Source of the DNA: an uncultured Lachnospiraceae bacterium
GTDB taxonomy: Bacteria > Bacillota > Clostridia > Lachnospirales > Lachnospiraceae
Assembly (NCBI GenBank): GCA_910579285.1
Contig: CAJTTT010000018.1
Span: forward strand, 409 to 64,408
Length of the DNA: 64,000 nucleotides
Direction: 5' to 3'
Shown here: positions 51,814-61,147 of the stretch, in pieces
Numbering within the stretch: position 1 is the stretch's first letter
How the letters are laid out: each line of letters begins with the position of its first letter
Notes under the pieces: generated by a model
Databases searched by the model: none
What the model was told of the DNA's origin: nothing
Seen by the model: only the letters and a program-made list of their open reading frames with translations
Position numbers and translations under genes: made by a program

Positions 51814-51936
51814 TTAACATCTGCCAGGCTTTATCACAAGTGTAGTCCATGACAAAAAATAACCCGCCCCATCCAGCGTGAGACACAGTCACGCATTCAG
51901 GGTCAGGTCATCCTCCACAACCAGAATTTTCAACAC
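51814..51936 (-). pseudogene. Remnant of a response-regulator gene
   Basis: A minus-strand frame from GTG at 51936 reads VLKILVVEDDLTLNA and then TGA (51889-51891). Reading on in the same frame gives LCLTLDGAGYFLSW before a final TAA at 51814. The first part is the typical start of a receiver domain, and the second part keeps the LxxxLxxxGY pattern that follows. The gene thus appears broken by a stop and truncated after about 40 codons. It sits in the gap between the alarmone synthetase and the chemoreceptor. AGAGGGAG lies upstream of the GTG. Confidence 0.65.
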
Positions 51937-51979
51937 AGGAGTCACCACTCCCTCTCTGAAGTACCTTGGGAAATTCCTC

Positions 51980-52630
51980 TTACTCTTCGCTTTCCTGTTC
52001 GATATGCTGGATCTCTTCATTCAGCGACATCATTCTCGCATCCAGCGCGGAAACCATCTGCGCGCATTCCACAAGCTGTTCCTTGATGTGTTCCGGCGCG
52101 TTGCCTTCGAATTTATAGTGGATCTTGTGCTCCAGACTGGCCCAGAAGTCCATCGCCACTGTGCGGATCTGGATTTCCACCTTCGTGTCCGCAATGCGGT
52201 CCGAAAGATAAACGGGAACCGTGACAAGCATATGATAGCTCTTATAACCGCTGGCCTTCGGATTCACAATATAATCCTTCACCGACATGACACGAATGTC
52301 ACTTTGACTGCTTATCATCTCCGCTATCTGGTATATGTCCGAGGCAAAGGAACAGATCACACGGATGCCCGCAATGTCATTGACATGGCTCACCATATTG
52401 TCAATGGTGGATTCATAGCCGTGCTTCTTCAGCTTCTTCACTATGCTCTCCGGCGTCTTGATACGCCACTTGATATGTTCGATCGGATTGTACCGATGTA
52501 CATGCTGAAACTCATCGTTTAAAATTTCCAGCTTTGTGGAAATCTGTTTCAGGGCCGAATTATAAATCAGCTGTACTTCTTTCCAACTGTCTATATCGCC
52601 GTCTTTTCCTCTATCTACCACTACTTCCAT
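51980..52630 (-). CDS. Small alarmone synthetase (RelQ-like GTP pyrophosphokinase)
   Basis: 216 residues, the length of RelP/RelQ proteins and far shorter than Rel. It makes (p)ppGpp from ATP and GTP or GDP. The synthetase signature is complete: RIKTPESIVKKLKKHGYEST, NDIAGIRVICSFASDIYQIA, KDYIVNPKASGYKSYHMLV, and VEIQIRTVAMDFWASLEHKI. No HD hydrolase, TGS or ACT domains are present. A Glu-rich C-terminal tail fits RelQ rather than RelP. GGGGGATTC lies upstream of the ATG. It stands alone, upstream of a decayed response-regulator fragment. Confidence 0.93.
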   Translation of the reverse strand: MEVVVDRGKDGDIDSWKEVQLIYNSALKQISTKLEILNDEFQHVHRYNPIEHIKWRIKTPESIVKKLKKHGYESTIDNMVSHVNDIAGIRVICSFASDIYQIAEMISSQSDIRVMSVKDYIVNPKASGYKSYHMLVTVPVYLSDRIADTKVEIQIRTVAMDFWASLEHKIHYKFEGNAPEHIKEQLVECAQMVSALDARMMSLNEEIQHIEQESEE

Positions 52631-52781
52631 TTTAAGAATCCCCCGAATTTATATTTCTCATTCCGTTGCATTCCCTGCGCACCGCCTGTAAAGACTATGC
52701 GCGCCATCCATTGCGTGTATTATACCATACTTCTTATTTAAAATGTGTATATTATACAATATTTTCGAATTATTTAATAAT

Positions 52782-54497
52782 TTATTGTATATTTTCACTT
52801 TGCCCGTTTGTGTCCGCTGCAAAACACGGCCATATGACGGGAACCGTCACCATCAGCGGGTATGCGTACCGTACCAGCACCGTGGGAGAAAGCAGAAGAG
52901 TCAGACAGTAGGCCGCGAGAAATACTGCTGGCAGCGTCTCCCGGTATCTTTTCCTGTAAAACGCCGTTACCATGTACAGAAACAGCAGCCACCAGTACAG
53001 CGCCGGTGCGAAGAGAAGTCTCACCACAGGTATCTCACTGTATGCGTTATCCGATACGATCCTTTCCAGAAAGACGCGCAGTCCGGGCAGCAGGCTTTGC
53101 TCCACCACTTCAAATCCGGCCGGCATGGTGCGGTTATCCGTGGAGAGATATCCGAAACCGCTCTCCGTTCCGATCCCGTACACCTGGGCGTGGGAAGTGT
53201 CCCACAGATACCAGAGTCCCAGAGAATTATCCAGAAAAGCATCGATGTAAATTGCCGGCTGTGAAAGCCCGAGCTTTATCCATGTGCGAACCAGTCCTGC
53301 CGGATCATCGTGAATCACAGCCCGGCTTTTCACAGGATCCGCCAGATGGGGATTGTAGGCCGCGAAAACCCATTCTGAGGGAATGTATTTTTCCAGCTCC
53401 TGCCGGAGTTCGGGCGCTATTTTTTCCTCCGCCTTCACCCGCGTGCGCGCCATCTGCTGCAGCGGCACGCTCAGCATTTCACGCGGACTGCCGTTCTGCG
53501 CGTGGGTGACGGCCTTTAACGAAAACGCGCATACGCCGTACAGCGCCAACGTGACCAGCGCCATGCGAAGATATGCCTTCCGCTCCCCTGGCTTTGCCTT
53601 CCTCATGCCCCAAAATACAATCGGAATGCTTACCACAAAAGCATACACCGCATTGTTCCGAAACAACAGCATCAACACCCCCAGAACGATGCAGACCGCC
53701 TGTTCCTTCCCGCCTATCCCCATATCCCGGCCGCACACTGCACGATAAAGGCACAGTGTATAGAGCAGCACAAGAGCCGAAAAAAGCACATCCTTCGTGG
53801 TACTGAGCGCCAGAACCGAATTGGCCGGAAAGAGTGCAAAAAAAAGAAGCAGAACCGCCCGCGCCCACCCGGAAACCCGTCTCCTGTGCAAAAAGGAAAG
53901 CGCCCAGCCGAAAGCGGCGGCCATCAGCGCCATCTGCACCGCCGAGTGGACAGCCATGCCTGTGGAGCTGGAACCGGCCGCAATTCCAAGCCGGAAAAAG
54001 GCTCCCAGAAATAAGGTATGCACCAGCGGATGATGTGTGCTGTAGTCTTTGGCCATCACCTGATAAAGCTGCCCCTCCGCGTCATAGGCAAACACAGACG
54101 GATAATAGGCGAAAAAAACCGGCAGCCAGAAGAGAAAAATCAACAGACTGCAGAAGAGCCACACCTGCCACGCACGGCGCGCCTCCTGGCGTTTCGCCGC
54201 TTCATCTGCCGTCCGTTTCCCTTTCCCGCCACATATGACAATAGCTGCAGCCCCCGCAGCAGGTACGGAAAGAACCGCCGTTTCCAGCAAAAACAATAAA
54301 AAACTGCCCGCGTAAGCCGCTGCCGAACCGCCGCGGCCAAACACCGATCCCTCATGGACAAGCCGCCAGCCAAGCACACAGGACGCGGCAAACGGAATGC
54401 CCCAGAGGAGGGCATAAAAAAGAAGCCTTCTGTTTTCCACCAACAATATATATATGTCCGATTTCCAAATATATGCTATTTTTTTTCTACTTTTCAT
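52782..54497 (-). CDS. Large polytopic membrane protein (DUF6020-like)
   Basis: 571 residues with about 11 membrane segments, among them LLFYALLWGIPFAASCVLGW, WLFCSLLIFLFWLPVFFAYY, WARAVLLLFFALFPANSVLA and ALYWWLLFLYMVTAFY. The loop AYDAEGQLYQVMAKDYSTHH, then PLVHTLFLGAFF, is reminiscent of the Asp-rich first loop of GT-C-type glycosyltransferases, which use polyprenyl-linked sugars. I believe the match is to DUF6020, but cannot check. The start region is AT-rich with no clear ribosome site. The gene ends close to the alarmone-synthetase promoter region. A role in envelope glycan or lipid modification is likely; the substrate is unknown. Confidence 0.75.
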   Translation of the reverse strand: MKSRKKIAYIWKSDIYILLVENRRLLFYALLWGIPFAASCVLGWRLVHEGSVFGRGGSAAAYAGSFLLFLLETAVLSVPAAGAAAIVICGGKGKRTADEAAKRQEARRAWQVWLFCSLLIFLFWLPVFFAYYPSVFAYDAEGQLYQVMAKDYSTHHPLVHTLFLGAFFRLGIAAGSSSTGMAVHSAVQMALMAAAFGWALSFLHRRRVSGWARAVLLLFFALFPANSVLALSTTKDVLFSALVLLYTLCLYRAVCGRDMGIGGKEQAVCIVLGVLMLLFRNNAVYAFVVSIPIVFWGMRKAKPGERKAYLRMALVTLALYGVCAFSLKAVTHAQNGSPREMLSVPLQQMARTRVKAEEKIAPELRQELEKYIPSEWVFAAYNPHLADPVKSRAVIHDDPAGLVRTWIKLGLSQPAIYIDAFLDNSLGLWYLWDTSHAQVYGIGTESGFGYLSTDNRTMPAGFEVVEQSLLPGLRVFLERIVSDNAYSEIPVVRLLFAPALYWWLLFLYMVTAFYRKRYRETLPAVFLAAYCLTLLLSPTVLVRYAYPLMVTVPVIWPCFAADTNGQSENIQ

Positions 54498-54661
54498 GGA
54501 AACAGTATATCATATATAAAGAGTGCCAGCAAAACATTTAAAAAGGCAAGACTTTACTTTTATGACCGGGATTTGTATATTGGTATGAGAACAGCGGATA
54601 ACGGTGAAGCGATGGTTTCAAAAAAGCCTGCGGCTGAGCCGTCACGGAAATGAGGTGAGAT

Positions 54662-54928
54662 ATGTTTCGTCTATGGGCAAAGGAGTTTAAAGACAACCGA
54701 ATGGTAAGAGATACCGTAATTGAGGACGGGCGGGAGGAGACGCGCACCCACAAGGTATTCGACGCCCTGGAAAAAGTCTGCCTGCAGTTCGACCTGGGAA
54801 AACCGATCTGGCTGGAGTCTACCGTCTCCGAATTTAAGCGGCACAGCAAAGCCCGTTTCAGTCAGGATCATTTCATAGAAGAGATTGATTTCGATTTTCT
54901 GGAAATTCATGTGATCGAGGAGGACTGA
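54662..54928 (+). CDS. Small conserved-looking cytoplasmic protein
   Basis: 88 residues that I cannot place in a family. The sequence alternates charged helices and short strands (WAKEFKDNRMVRDTVIEDGR, HKVFDALEKVCLQFDLGKPI, WLESTVSEFKRHSKARF) and ends in an acidic strand (DFDFLEIHVIEED). No membrane segment or signal is present. The ATG is preceded by GAGGTGAG. A 22-codon frame (54585-54653) ends eight bases before it and could act as a leader. It is one of few plus-strand genes here and stands alone. Function unknown. Confidence 0.75.
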   Translation: MFRLWAKEFKDNRMVRDTVIEDGREETRTHKVFDALEKVCLQFDLGKPIWLESTVSEFKRHSKARFSQDHFIEEIDFDFLEIHVIEED

Positions 54929-55002
54929 GACTCCCGGGCGGGAGATCTGGACTGCCAAACCCGTGGTTCGGAAACCAGGTTCACAAAAAATGCATAAAAT
55001 GA

Positions 55003-55031
55003 TTGACTTTGCACACATTAGGTAGTAGTAT
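55003..55031 (+). promoter_or_regulatory. Promoter of the hemolysin III gene
   Basis: TTGACT (55003-55008) is followed after 17 bases by TAGTAT (55026-55031). An alternative -10 is TATCAT three bases later. Transcription would start about 60 bases before the ATG. Confidence 0.55.
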
Positions 55032-55099
55032 CATAGTATATAACACATAGTTTTAAAAACTACATGTCAAGGTTTTAACATCATAAAGGAGTTGATTTT

Positions 55100-55750
55100 A
55101 TGCAGATTACCATTCGTGAACCCGGAAGCGCCATCACCCATTTTATCGGTATGATGATGGCTATTATCGCGGCAACGCCGCTTATGGTGAAAGCCGCCGT
55201 CGACGCAGACCATATCGTATTTATCGCGCTGGCGGTCTTTATCGGCAGCATGATTGCCCTTTACGGCGCGAGCGCGCTCTACCACAGCGTCACCGTAAAA
55301 GACAGTATTTTGAAAGTCTTCCGCAAATTGGACCACATGATGATTTTTGTGCTGATCGCCGGTTCTTACACCCCGGTCTGCCTCGTAATTCTGGGCGACC
55401 GCCGCGGGTATATGCTTCTTTCGGCAGTCTGGGGGATCGCCATCGCGGGAATGCTTATCAAACTGTGCTGGATCACCTGCCCTAAATGGTTTTCATCAAT
55501 CCTTTACATCGCTATGGGCTGGGCATGCCTCGCCGTTTTCGGCACGCTCTGGAACACCCTCTCAAGAAGCGCCTTTTTATGGCTTCTCGCGGGCGGCATT
55601 TTCTACACGGCGGGCGGTGTCATCTACGCGTTAAAACTGCCTGTTTTTAACTCGAAGCACAAGAATTTCGGATCCCATGAAGTCTTTCACCTGTTCGTGA
55701 TGGGCGGGAGCGTGTGCCATTTCATTTTCATGTATTTCTATGTGGCGTGA
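55100..55750 (+). CDS. Hemolysin III / PAQR-family membrane protein
   Basis: 216 residues with seven membrane segments. The PAQR signatures are SAITHFIGMMMAIIAATPLM, SALYHSV (conserved Ser/His), RKLDHMMIFVLIAGSYTPVC (HMMIF with His and Asp) and HEVFHLFVMGGSVCHFIFMY, which has the zinc-site H-x3-H pair. These proteins carry zinc and were named after a haemolytic Bacillus protein; eukaryotic relatives are hydrolase-like receptors. The bacterial role is probably in membrane lipid balance. AAAGGAG precedes the ATG. It stands between a promoter and a bidirectional terminator and is monocistronic. Confidence 0.93.
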   Translation: MQITIREPGSAITHFIGMMMAIIAATPLMVKAAVDADHIVFIALAVFIGSMIALYGASALYHSVTVKDSILKVFRKLDHMMIFVLIAGSYTPVCLVILGDRRGYMLLSAVWGIAIAGMLIKLCWITCPKWFSSILYIAMGWACLAVFGTLWNTLSRSAFLWLLAGGIFYTAGGVIYALKLPVFNSKHKNFGSHEVFHLFVMGGSVCHFIFMYFYVA

Positions 55751-55789
55751 CATTCGGCTATGCGGATTCCACCGATTTTATATGTTTCT

Positions 55790-55825
55790 CTGAAAAAAGG
55801 ACTGCATCCCGCAATCCCTTTTTCA
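55790..55825. terminator. Bidirectional terminator between hemolysin III and galE
   Basis: CTGAAAAAAGG pairs with CCCTTTTTCAG around a GC-rich loop. Both arms carry A/T runs at the base, so the hairpin can stop transcription from either side. It lies between two convergent genes. Confidence 0.75.
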
Positions 55826-55892
55826 GTGTGTTTCTGCCCCATATCTTGTTTCATGTACCTGTCACCGGCATGCTGTGTCAACTGCCGCAGGC

Positions 55893-56909
55893 TTAGTCCT
55901 CATACCCGTTCGGGTTATTGCTCTGCCATCTCCAGGAATCCGCGCACATCTCCTTGATGCCAAACTGCGCTTCCCAGCCAAGCTCTCTCTTCGCCTTGTC
56001 CGCGTTGGCGTAACAGGAGGCGATATCGCCCGCCCTTCTCTCCTTGATCACATACGGAATCTTCACGCCGGTCGCTTCCTCGAAATTCTTCACGATATCG
56101 AGCACGCTGTACCCTGTGCCTGTTCCCAGATTGTAAATGCAAAGTCCCGCCTTCTCCTCAATCTTTTTCAACGCCTTCACATGGCCCAGCGCCAGATCCA
56201 CCACATGGATGTAGTCGCGCACGCCTGTGCCGTCCGGCGTATCATAATCGTTTCCGAAAACACCCAGCTCTTTGAGCTTGCCCACTGCAACCTGTGTGAT
56301 GTAAGGCATCAGATTGTTGGGAATGCCGTTGGGATTCTCACCCATAGTACCGCTCTTGTGGGCCCCGATGGGATTGAAGTACCGAAGCAGGATTACGTTC
56401 CACTCGGAATCGGCTTTCTGGATATCCATCAGAATCTGTTCCAGCATGGATTTTGTCCAGCCGTAAGGATTCGTGCACTGTCCCTTCGGGCATTCCTCCG
56501 TGATCGGAATAATGGCCGGATCGCCGTAAACTGTCGCCGAGGAGGAAAAGATGATATTTTTTACATTGTGCCTGCGCATCACATCCACCAGAGTCAATGT
56601 CCCTGCAATGTTGTTTTCATAGTATTCCCAGGGCTTCTGCACAGACTCGCCCACCGCTTTCAGCCCGGCGAAATGAATGCAGGAATCAATCTCCTCCTTC
56701 GCAAAGATCTGCTCCAGGGCATCCCTGTCCAGAATGTCCGCCTTATAAAACTTCACGGGCTTTCCCGTAATCTTCTCCACTCTCTCAAGAGACTTTTCAC
56801 TGGAATTTGCCAGATTGTCCACCACTACCACGTCATAGCCTGCGCTCTGTAATTCTACTACTGTGTGGGAACCGATGTACCCCGCGCCTCCTGTCACTAA
56901 AATTGCCAT
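55893..56909 (-). CDS. galE: UDP-glucose 4-epimerase
   Basis: 338 residues. It interconverts UDP-glucose and UDP-galactose using bound NAD. The Rossmann start is VTGGAGYIGSHTVVELQSAG. The catalytic Ser is in SSSATVYGD, and Tyr/Lys in NPYGWTK. LRYFNPIGAHKSGTMGE and YIHVVDLALGHV complete the GalE pattern. The length is typical. No other Leloir genes adjoin; the UDP-sugar pyrophosphorylase upstream could supply its substrate. A promoter with TTGAAT/TAGACT spacing of 17 lies at 56966-56994. Confidence 0.96.
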   Translation of the reverse strand: MAILVTGGAGYIGSHTVVELQSAGYDVVVVDNLANSSEKSLERVEKITGKPVKFYKADILDRDALEQIFAKEEIDSCIHFAGLKAVGESVQKPWEYYENNIAGTLTLVDVMRRHNVKNIIFSSSATVYGDPAIIPITEECPKGQCTNPYGWTKSMLEQILMDIQKADSEWNVILLRYFNPIGAHKSGTMGENPNGIPNNLMPYITQVAVGKLKELGVFGNDYDTPDGTGVRDYIHVVDLALGHVKALKKIEEKAGLCIYNLGTGTGYSVLDIVKNFEEATGVKIPYVIKERRAGDIASCYANADKAKRELGWEAQFGIKEMCADSWRWQSNNPNGYED

Positions 56910-56965
56910 AACCGCACCCCGCCTTTCTTTTCAGAAACTGTGTTTTTTGTTCTTAATATGATTAC

Positions 56966-56994
56966 AGTCTACACTGTTTTTCCCGCATATTCAA
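56966..56994 (-). promoter_or_regulatory. Candidate galE promoter
   Basis: On the minus strand TTGAAT (56989-56994) and TAGACT (56966-56971) are 17 bases apart, about 55 bases before the galE start. The match is moderate. Confidence 0.45.
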
Positions 56995-57072
56995 TACAGG
57001 AATGTTACCTAAATCTGTCGAAATGTTGTCTGAACAAAATTTCAACAAAGCGAAAGAAACAGACAGACCGCC

Positions 57073-58299
57073 CTACAGAAGGATGCCGTTTTCCTTGCAC
57101 AGCTCCCTCGCGCTCTCCACCGAGTCAATCCCCGTCTTATTCTTAATGGGAGCAAATTCCCTGTTTCTGACCACCTCAAAGGGCAGGCAGGAATCCAGCT
57201 CGTGAATCATGTCCAGCACAAGCTGCTCAAACTTATAGCCGTTTGGCTCCTCCGGCTTCACAAGCTCTCCCGTTTCATCCAGATAAGGAATCTTCTTCTC
57301 CACAATGTGGAGCGGAAGCTGTCTCGCCACAATCTCCTCCAGATCTTTCACCCGGAACAGATAGTTTAAGATCACGCCGAAATCATAGGCCGGCTTTCCC
57401 TCCTCCGTCTTCGCCGCCATCAACTCCGGCGTCATATCATAGTATTCCACAATGGACGGCCTTCCATCCTCCAGACACATCGCGCCCACTTTCTCGTCCG
57501 GCGCATTCTTCGCCACCACCTTTGCGCCAACCGCGCTGCCCGTGGCAATCGTCGCTCCCACAAAGCACGGATCGGCAATGCGCTGCAGCACATTGTCCAC
57601 GGCAAACACGTTGAGCCACTCCACGCCCGCCTGCCGCATCTTTTCCGCCACGCCCCATTTTATCATGGAAAGAAACCACCCGCCGCTGCCGTTGGGGGAG
57701 GTAGACATCTTATGCTTCGCCTCCATGTATACCTTCCCCTCATAATCCGAGGCCAGCGCCATATCCTGCATAAAGAAAGTCACATAGTCCGCGCTGTAAC
57801 CGAAATACTTCTTTTCCTCAAAAAAGCGGACAGTCGCATCATGGTTTTTCTCGCTTGTCATCACATAGAGGGGAATCCACGCCCCCGCCTGGTTCACAAC
57901 ATCCATCAGATTCTCAACCAGACGCTGAAAAATAAAAACATCCTTTGTCATGCCGATATTGTAAACACCCTTGGGCGCATCGGAGCCGAGTCTGGTTCCC
58001 ATGCCGCCGGCTAACAACACCGCTCCCACCTTGCCTGCCCGGACCGCCTCCACGCCAATTTCCGTGTACTTCTCCCTGTTCTCCTCAATCTGCGGAAGCT
58101 CCATCACTGCAATCGGTTCAATCTTCCCTCTGGGATTTAAGGTTTCCCTTTTTTTGCAGAGCGACAGCATATCGAAATCCGTCTGTTCAATCTGGGAAAG
58201 CAATGCCTCCCGCTCCTCCTCTCCCAGCTCCTCGTAGTATTTCAGCACATGAAGCTGTCCGTATTTTTCCAGTTTTTTGTACGCCTCCTGATAATTCAT
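57073..58299 (-). CDS. UDP-sugar pyrophosphorylase of the eukaryote-like UDPGP family
   Basis: 408 residues. It should make a UDP-sugar from UTP and a sugar-1-phosphate, probably GlcNAc-1-P or glucose-1-P. The nucleotide loop reads VLLAGGMGTRLGSDAPKGVY. MTSEKNHDATVRFFEEKKYF, the substrate loop STSPNGSGGWFLSM and FAVDNVLQRIADPCFVG belong to the UAP1/AGX-like branch, not to bacterial GalU or GlmU. The start at 58299 (MNYQEAYKKLEKYGQ) follows GGAGGGTGC; a longer frame is not supported. It is upstream of galE in the same direction, with a gap of about 160 bases that contains the galE promoter. Confidence 0.9.
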   Translation of the reverse strand: MNYQEAYKKLEKYGQLHVLKYYEELGEEEREALLSQIEQTDFDMLSLCKKRETLNPRGKIEPIAVMELPQIEENREKYTEIGVEAVRAGKVGAVLLAGGMGTRLGSDAPKGVYNIGMTKDVFIFQRLVENLMDVVNQAGAWIPLYVMTSEKNHDATVRFFEEKKYFGYSADYVTFFMQDMALASDYEGKVYMEAKHKMSTSPNGSGGWFLSMIKWGVAEKMRQAGVEWLNVFAVDNVLQRIADPCFVGATIATGSAVGAKVVAKNAPDEKVGAMCLEDGRPSIVEYYDMTPELMAAKTEEGKPAYDFGVILNYLFRVKDLEEIVARQLPLHIVEKKIPYLDETGELVKPEEPNGYKFEQLVLDMIHELDSCLPFEVVRNREFAPIKNKTGIDSVESARELCKENGILL

Positions 58300-58523
58300 T
58301 GCACCCTCCGTTTTTTCTGACACTAATGTCATAATTATACTCCATATACAAAGTTCCGCACATAAGCAGACGAAGCCGCCCTGTGTATTATTACTATCTT
58401 AACACGGGGCGGCCCGGCACTCAACAGGGAAATCCTTTTCATTTCCCCGCTTTTCCTTTATAATGAATTTACTGCAATAAGGCGGGGCATGTCCCGCATA
58501 TGCACGGAAGGAGAACCAATGTG

Positions 58524-59915
58524 ATGAAAAAGAAATATGTATCCATACTGCTGGCGGCGGCCCTTTCCGCGGTAACCCTGAGCGCCTGCGGCACAGAAAA
58601 CAGCTCCGATACGGATGCCGGACTGGAGATTTCAGACATCGGGGACGACGGAACAGGAAGCGGAAATCCCCAGGATGCCCCACAGACAGAGGAAGATACC
58701 GATGGCACCAAAAATACCGGCGAACAATCTGACACCGATGTCACATCTGGGCTTCCCAATGCCGAGGAGCAGAAAAATCAGGAAAATCCCATCTCTGTCA
58801 CTTTCGAGGAAACCTCCGATGAAGTCAAGGGGGACGACGGCACAGTCATTTTCACAAGCGGCACACAGCGTCCTGTCGTGAGCATCAAAGGCGCAGAGGA
58901 TATCGCCGAAAAAATCAATGCGGATCTTGCGGCATACTTCGACACCTTCTCTTATGATGAAACGCTCTCTATGGCAAAGGAAGACTACGCGGCAAGTCTC
59001 GGCGAGGACGGCTGGGACTTCATTGGCTACAGCACGGAAATCAGCGCGAAGGTGACACGCATGGATGAGGCCGTGATTGCCTTCGAGATCACTGTTTATG
59101 ACTTCACCGGCGGCGCCCACGGCAACTATGGCTCCATCGGGAGAAACTACAGCGCGAAAACAGGGGAGCTTCTCGCTTTCGATGAGATTTGCGAAGACTA
59201 TGAAGCCTTCCACGCCACAGCTCTGGATTATATGATCAATCTGGCCGAGACACCTGCCTATAAGGATAAACTGTTCGGCCCGCCTTCCAAAGATGATCTG
59301 GACAGCGTACTGTTCACCCCCGAATCATGGCTGTTTACCAAAAGCGGCATCAGCTTTTTAGCCGCTCCCTATACCCTTGGCCCTTACGCTTCCGGGGAAA
59401 TTTACTTCCGGCTGCCCTACAAAAAGGCTTATGATCTGGGCTTAAAGGAGGACTACCGCTACGACGGCAATTTCGTGGATGAGCGCGGCTATATCTACAA
59501 ATACGACCCCGAAACTTTCGAGCCCGTTGTTGACGGCACGCCCGACTGTTATTTTGACCTTGACGGGGACGGCACGGAGGAAGGGCTTGCCTTTTACGGC
59601 CAGGTCGTAGACCCGGAAACCGGCAGCAGCAGATACGCCTTTTATATCGACGGAAAAGATTACGGCGATGTCATAGATGATGAACTTCAGAATATAAAAG
59701 ATAACGGCTATCTGGAGGACACTTACGCCCTGTATCACGCCGATGCCCCGGACGGGGGTGTTCCGGCGATCGCCGTGCTCTTCACGGAATTTGGTGACGG
59801 ATTGGAGAGTGACGGCAGTCAGATCCGCCATCCCCGCTCCTTCATTTTCGGCTACACAAAAGAACAGGGACTGTACTATATGTACTGGGATGAAGGCTTT
59901 GTCACACTGCCCTGA
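58524..59915 (+). CDS. Lipoprotein with a DUF4163/DUF3298-like domain
   Basis: 463 residues. The signal peptide (YVSILLAAALSAVTLSAC) ends in the lipobox LSAC. A low-complexity acidic linker (residues 24-85) precedes a beta-rich region. SAKVTRMDEAVIAFEITVYD and FTGGAHGNYGSIGRNYSAKT are the GGAHG motif of the DUF3298 family, found in RsiV and PdaC proteins. YIYKYDPETFEPVVDG is followed by a calcium-binding-like DLDGDGTEEG. Such domains bind lysozyme or peptidoglycan in known members. Start is ATG 58524 with GGAGAACC upstream; a GTG at 58521 is also possible. The gene is monocistronic and points away from the UDP-sugar gene. Confidence 0.85.
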   Translation: MKKKYVSILLAAALSAVTLSACGTENSSDTDAGLEISDIGDDGTGSGNPQDAPQTEEDTDGTKNTGEQSDTDVTSGLPNAEEQKNQENPISVTFEETSDEVKGDDGTVIFTSGTQRPVVSIKGAEDIAEKINADLAAYFDTFSYDETLSMAKEDYAASLGEDGWDFIGYSTEISAKVTRMDEAVIAFEITVYDFTGGAHGNYGSIGRNYSAKTGELLAFDEICEDYEAFHATALDYMINLAETPAYKDKLFGPPSKDDLDSVLFTPESWLFTKSGISFLAAPYTLGPYASGEIYFRLPYKKAYDLGLKEDYRYDGNFVDERGYIYKYDPETFEPVVDGTPDCYFDLDGDGTEEGLAFYGQVVDPETGSSRYAFYIDGKDYGDVIDDELQNIKDNGYLEDTYALYHADAPDGGVPAIAVLFTEFGDGLESDGSQIRHPRSFIFGYTKEQGLYYMYWDEGFVTLP

Positions 59916-59920
59916 AAGCC

Positions 59921-59974
59921 GCAGCAGGGAACTTCGTGATTTTTGCGCTTCGGACCGGCTTGAAGCCCTGCTGC
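59921..59974. terminator. Hairpin between two convergent genes
   Basis: GCAGCAGGG (59921-59929) pairs perfectly with CCCTGCTGC (59966-59974) over a 36-base loop that can itself fold (GCGCTTCG). There is no long T run. It separates the lipoprotein and glycosyltransferase stops and may act as a bidirectional terminator or a barrier. Confidence 0.4.
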
Positions 59975-59993
59975 CTGTGTGCCATCCCATTGT

Positions 59994-61112
59994 TTATCCG
60001 TTCATGCAGGCCGTCAGCTCCTCTGCAATTTCCGCCGCTTCCTGCGCCGGATAAAACAGCCGCGCCGATGCTTCTAATGCAATCTCGGTAATACTTTCAC
60101 TTTTCAGATAAAACTCTACTTCTGAGGGAGACATTTTGTTCTCCCTCTCATGCCATGTCTGAATCACATCATTCAGCTTCTGAAAATGTGCCATCAACGC
60201 TCCGAACTCCTGTATGCGGTCGATGGTGCCGCTTCCGTAAGCCTGCCTTTCCAGCTCGGATACCGCAATTACCTGCATGGACATCTTCAACTCTCCCGTT
60301 ATGTCAGAGGCTTCCATCAGCACATCCGGCCGCTTCTCTAGGCATGCCAGCATATACGCCTTTGCCCCGGCTATGTCCTTTTCCAGGAAGAACCCGGAAA
60401 GTCTCTCCTTGATCTCCGCCGTCTCCCGCTTTTCATCGGTCATGCCCACTTTGCACTCATAGACCTTGAGCCCCTGCACATTCACCCAGACATACAGAAG
60501 AAACTCCGAGATAAAACCGTAGACCCGCTTGTGATAGTCGTCATACCCGGAGGCATCGATCCTGTCTTCCGCCTTCCCGAAGATATCAAAAAGCCACGCA
60601 CAGTAGGCATCGTAAATCTCTTTTCTGCAGACCATCATATTGCCGAAATAAGTGCCCCTGCTGTGTACCAGCCGCTCAAAAGTCTCGTGGTATGCAGGGT
60701 AAAACTGCCGGATCACCTCACCCACAGCCTCCAGATCGCGGATATTGTAATCTCCTGCATACCCCTCATAATAAGTAAAGTTCAGTTTCAGTTTTTTTGA
60801 AGTAATGATGTCATATGCCGAGAGGATGTCTTCATATTCCCTCTCCGTGAGAATCCGCCCCTCCTCCGTACAGAAATACCGCCGGTAATGGCATATCCCT
60901 ACATAATCGGAAGTCTTTATATTTTTCCATACCCAGTAAACACCTGTCAGCTCCCCGTAATAACAATTCTTTTCAGAAATACTGACACCCGTGTCATCTC
61001 TCATGTAACCGAGATCCTCCGATCCGGCCCGCCCTACCTGTAAGGGCACATAGACCGGGTCGCCGGGCTTCGGAAATTTTTTGTGAGTCATGGTAAAAAT
61101 CGTTACACTCAT
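59994..61112 (-). CDS. DUF4422 glycosyltransferase-like protein
   Basis: 372 residues. The N-terminal 215 residues match DUF4422, a family found in capsule and exopolysaccharide clusters: TIFTMTHKKF, YYGELTGVYWVWKNIKTSDY, VGICHYRRYF with the conserved HYRR, and RLVHSRGTYFGNMMVCRKEI. A further 150 helical residues follow. It should transfer a sugar to a cell-envelope glycan, using a nucleotide sugar. The start at 61112 follows AGGGGAG eight bases upstream; an in-frame extension to 61142 is not supported. It starts 35 bases after the MATE gene, so the two may be cotranscribed. No other capsule genes are in view. Confidence 0.85.
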   Translation of the reverse strand: MSVTIFTMTHKKFPKPGDPVYVPLQVGRAGSEDLGYMRDDTGVSISEKNCYYGELTGVYWVWKNIKTSDYVGICHYRRYFCTEEGRILTEREYEDILSAYDIITSKKLKLNFTYYEGYAGDYNIRDLEAVGEVIRQFYPAYHETFERLVHSRGTYFGNMMVCRKEIYDAYCAWLFDIFGKAEDRIDASGYDDYHKRVYGFISEFLLYVWVNVQGLKVYECKVGMTDEKRETAEIKERLSGFFLEKDIAGAKAYMLACLEKRPDVLMEASDITGELKMSMQVIAVSELERQAYGSGTIDRIQEFGALMAHFQKLNDVIQTWHERENKMSPSEVEFYLKSESITEIALEASARLFYPAQEAAEIAEELTACMNG

Positions 61113-61147
61113 ATGATGTTCTCCCCTTAGATTTCCAGACATTCATG

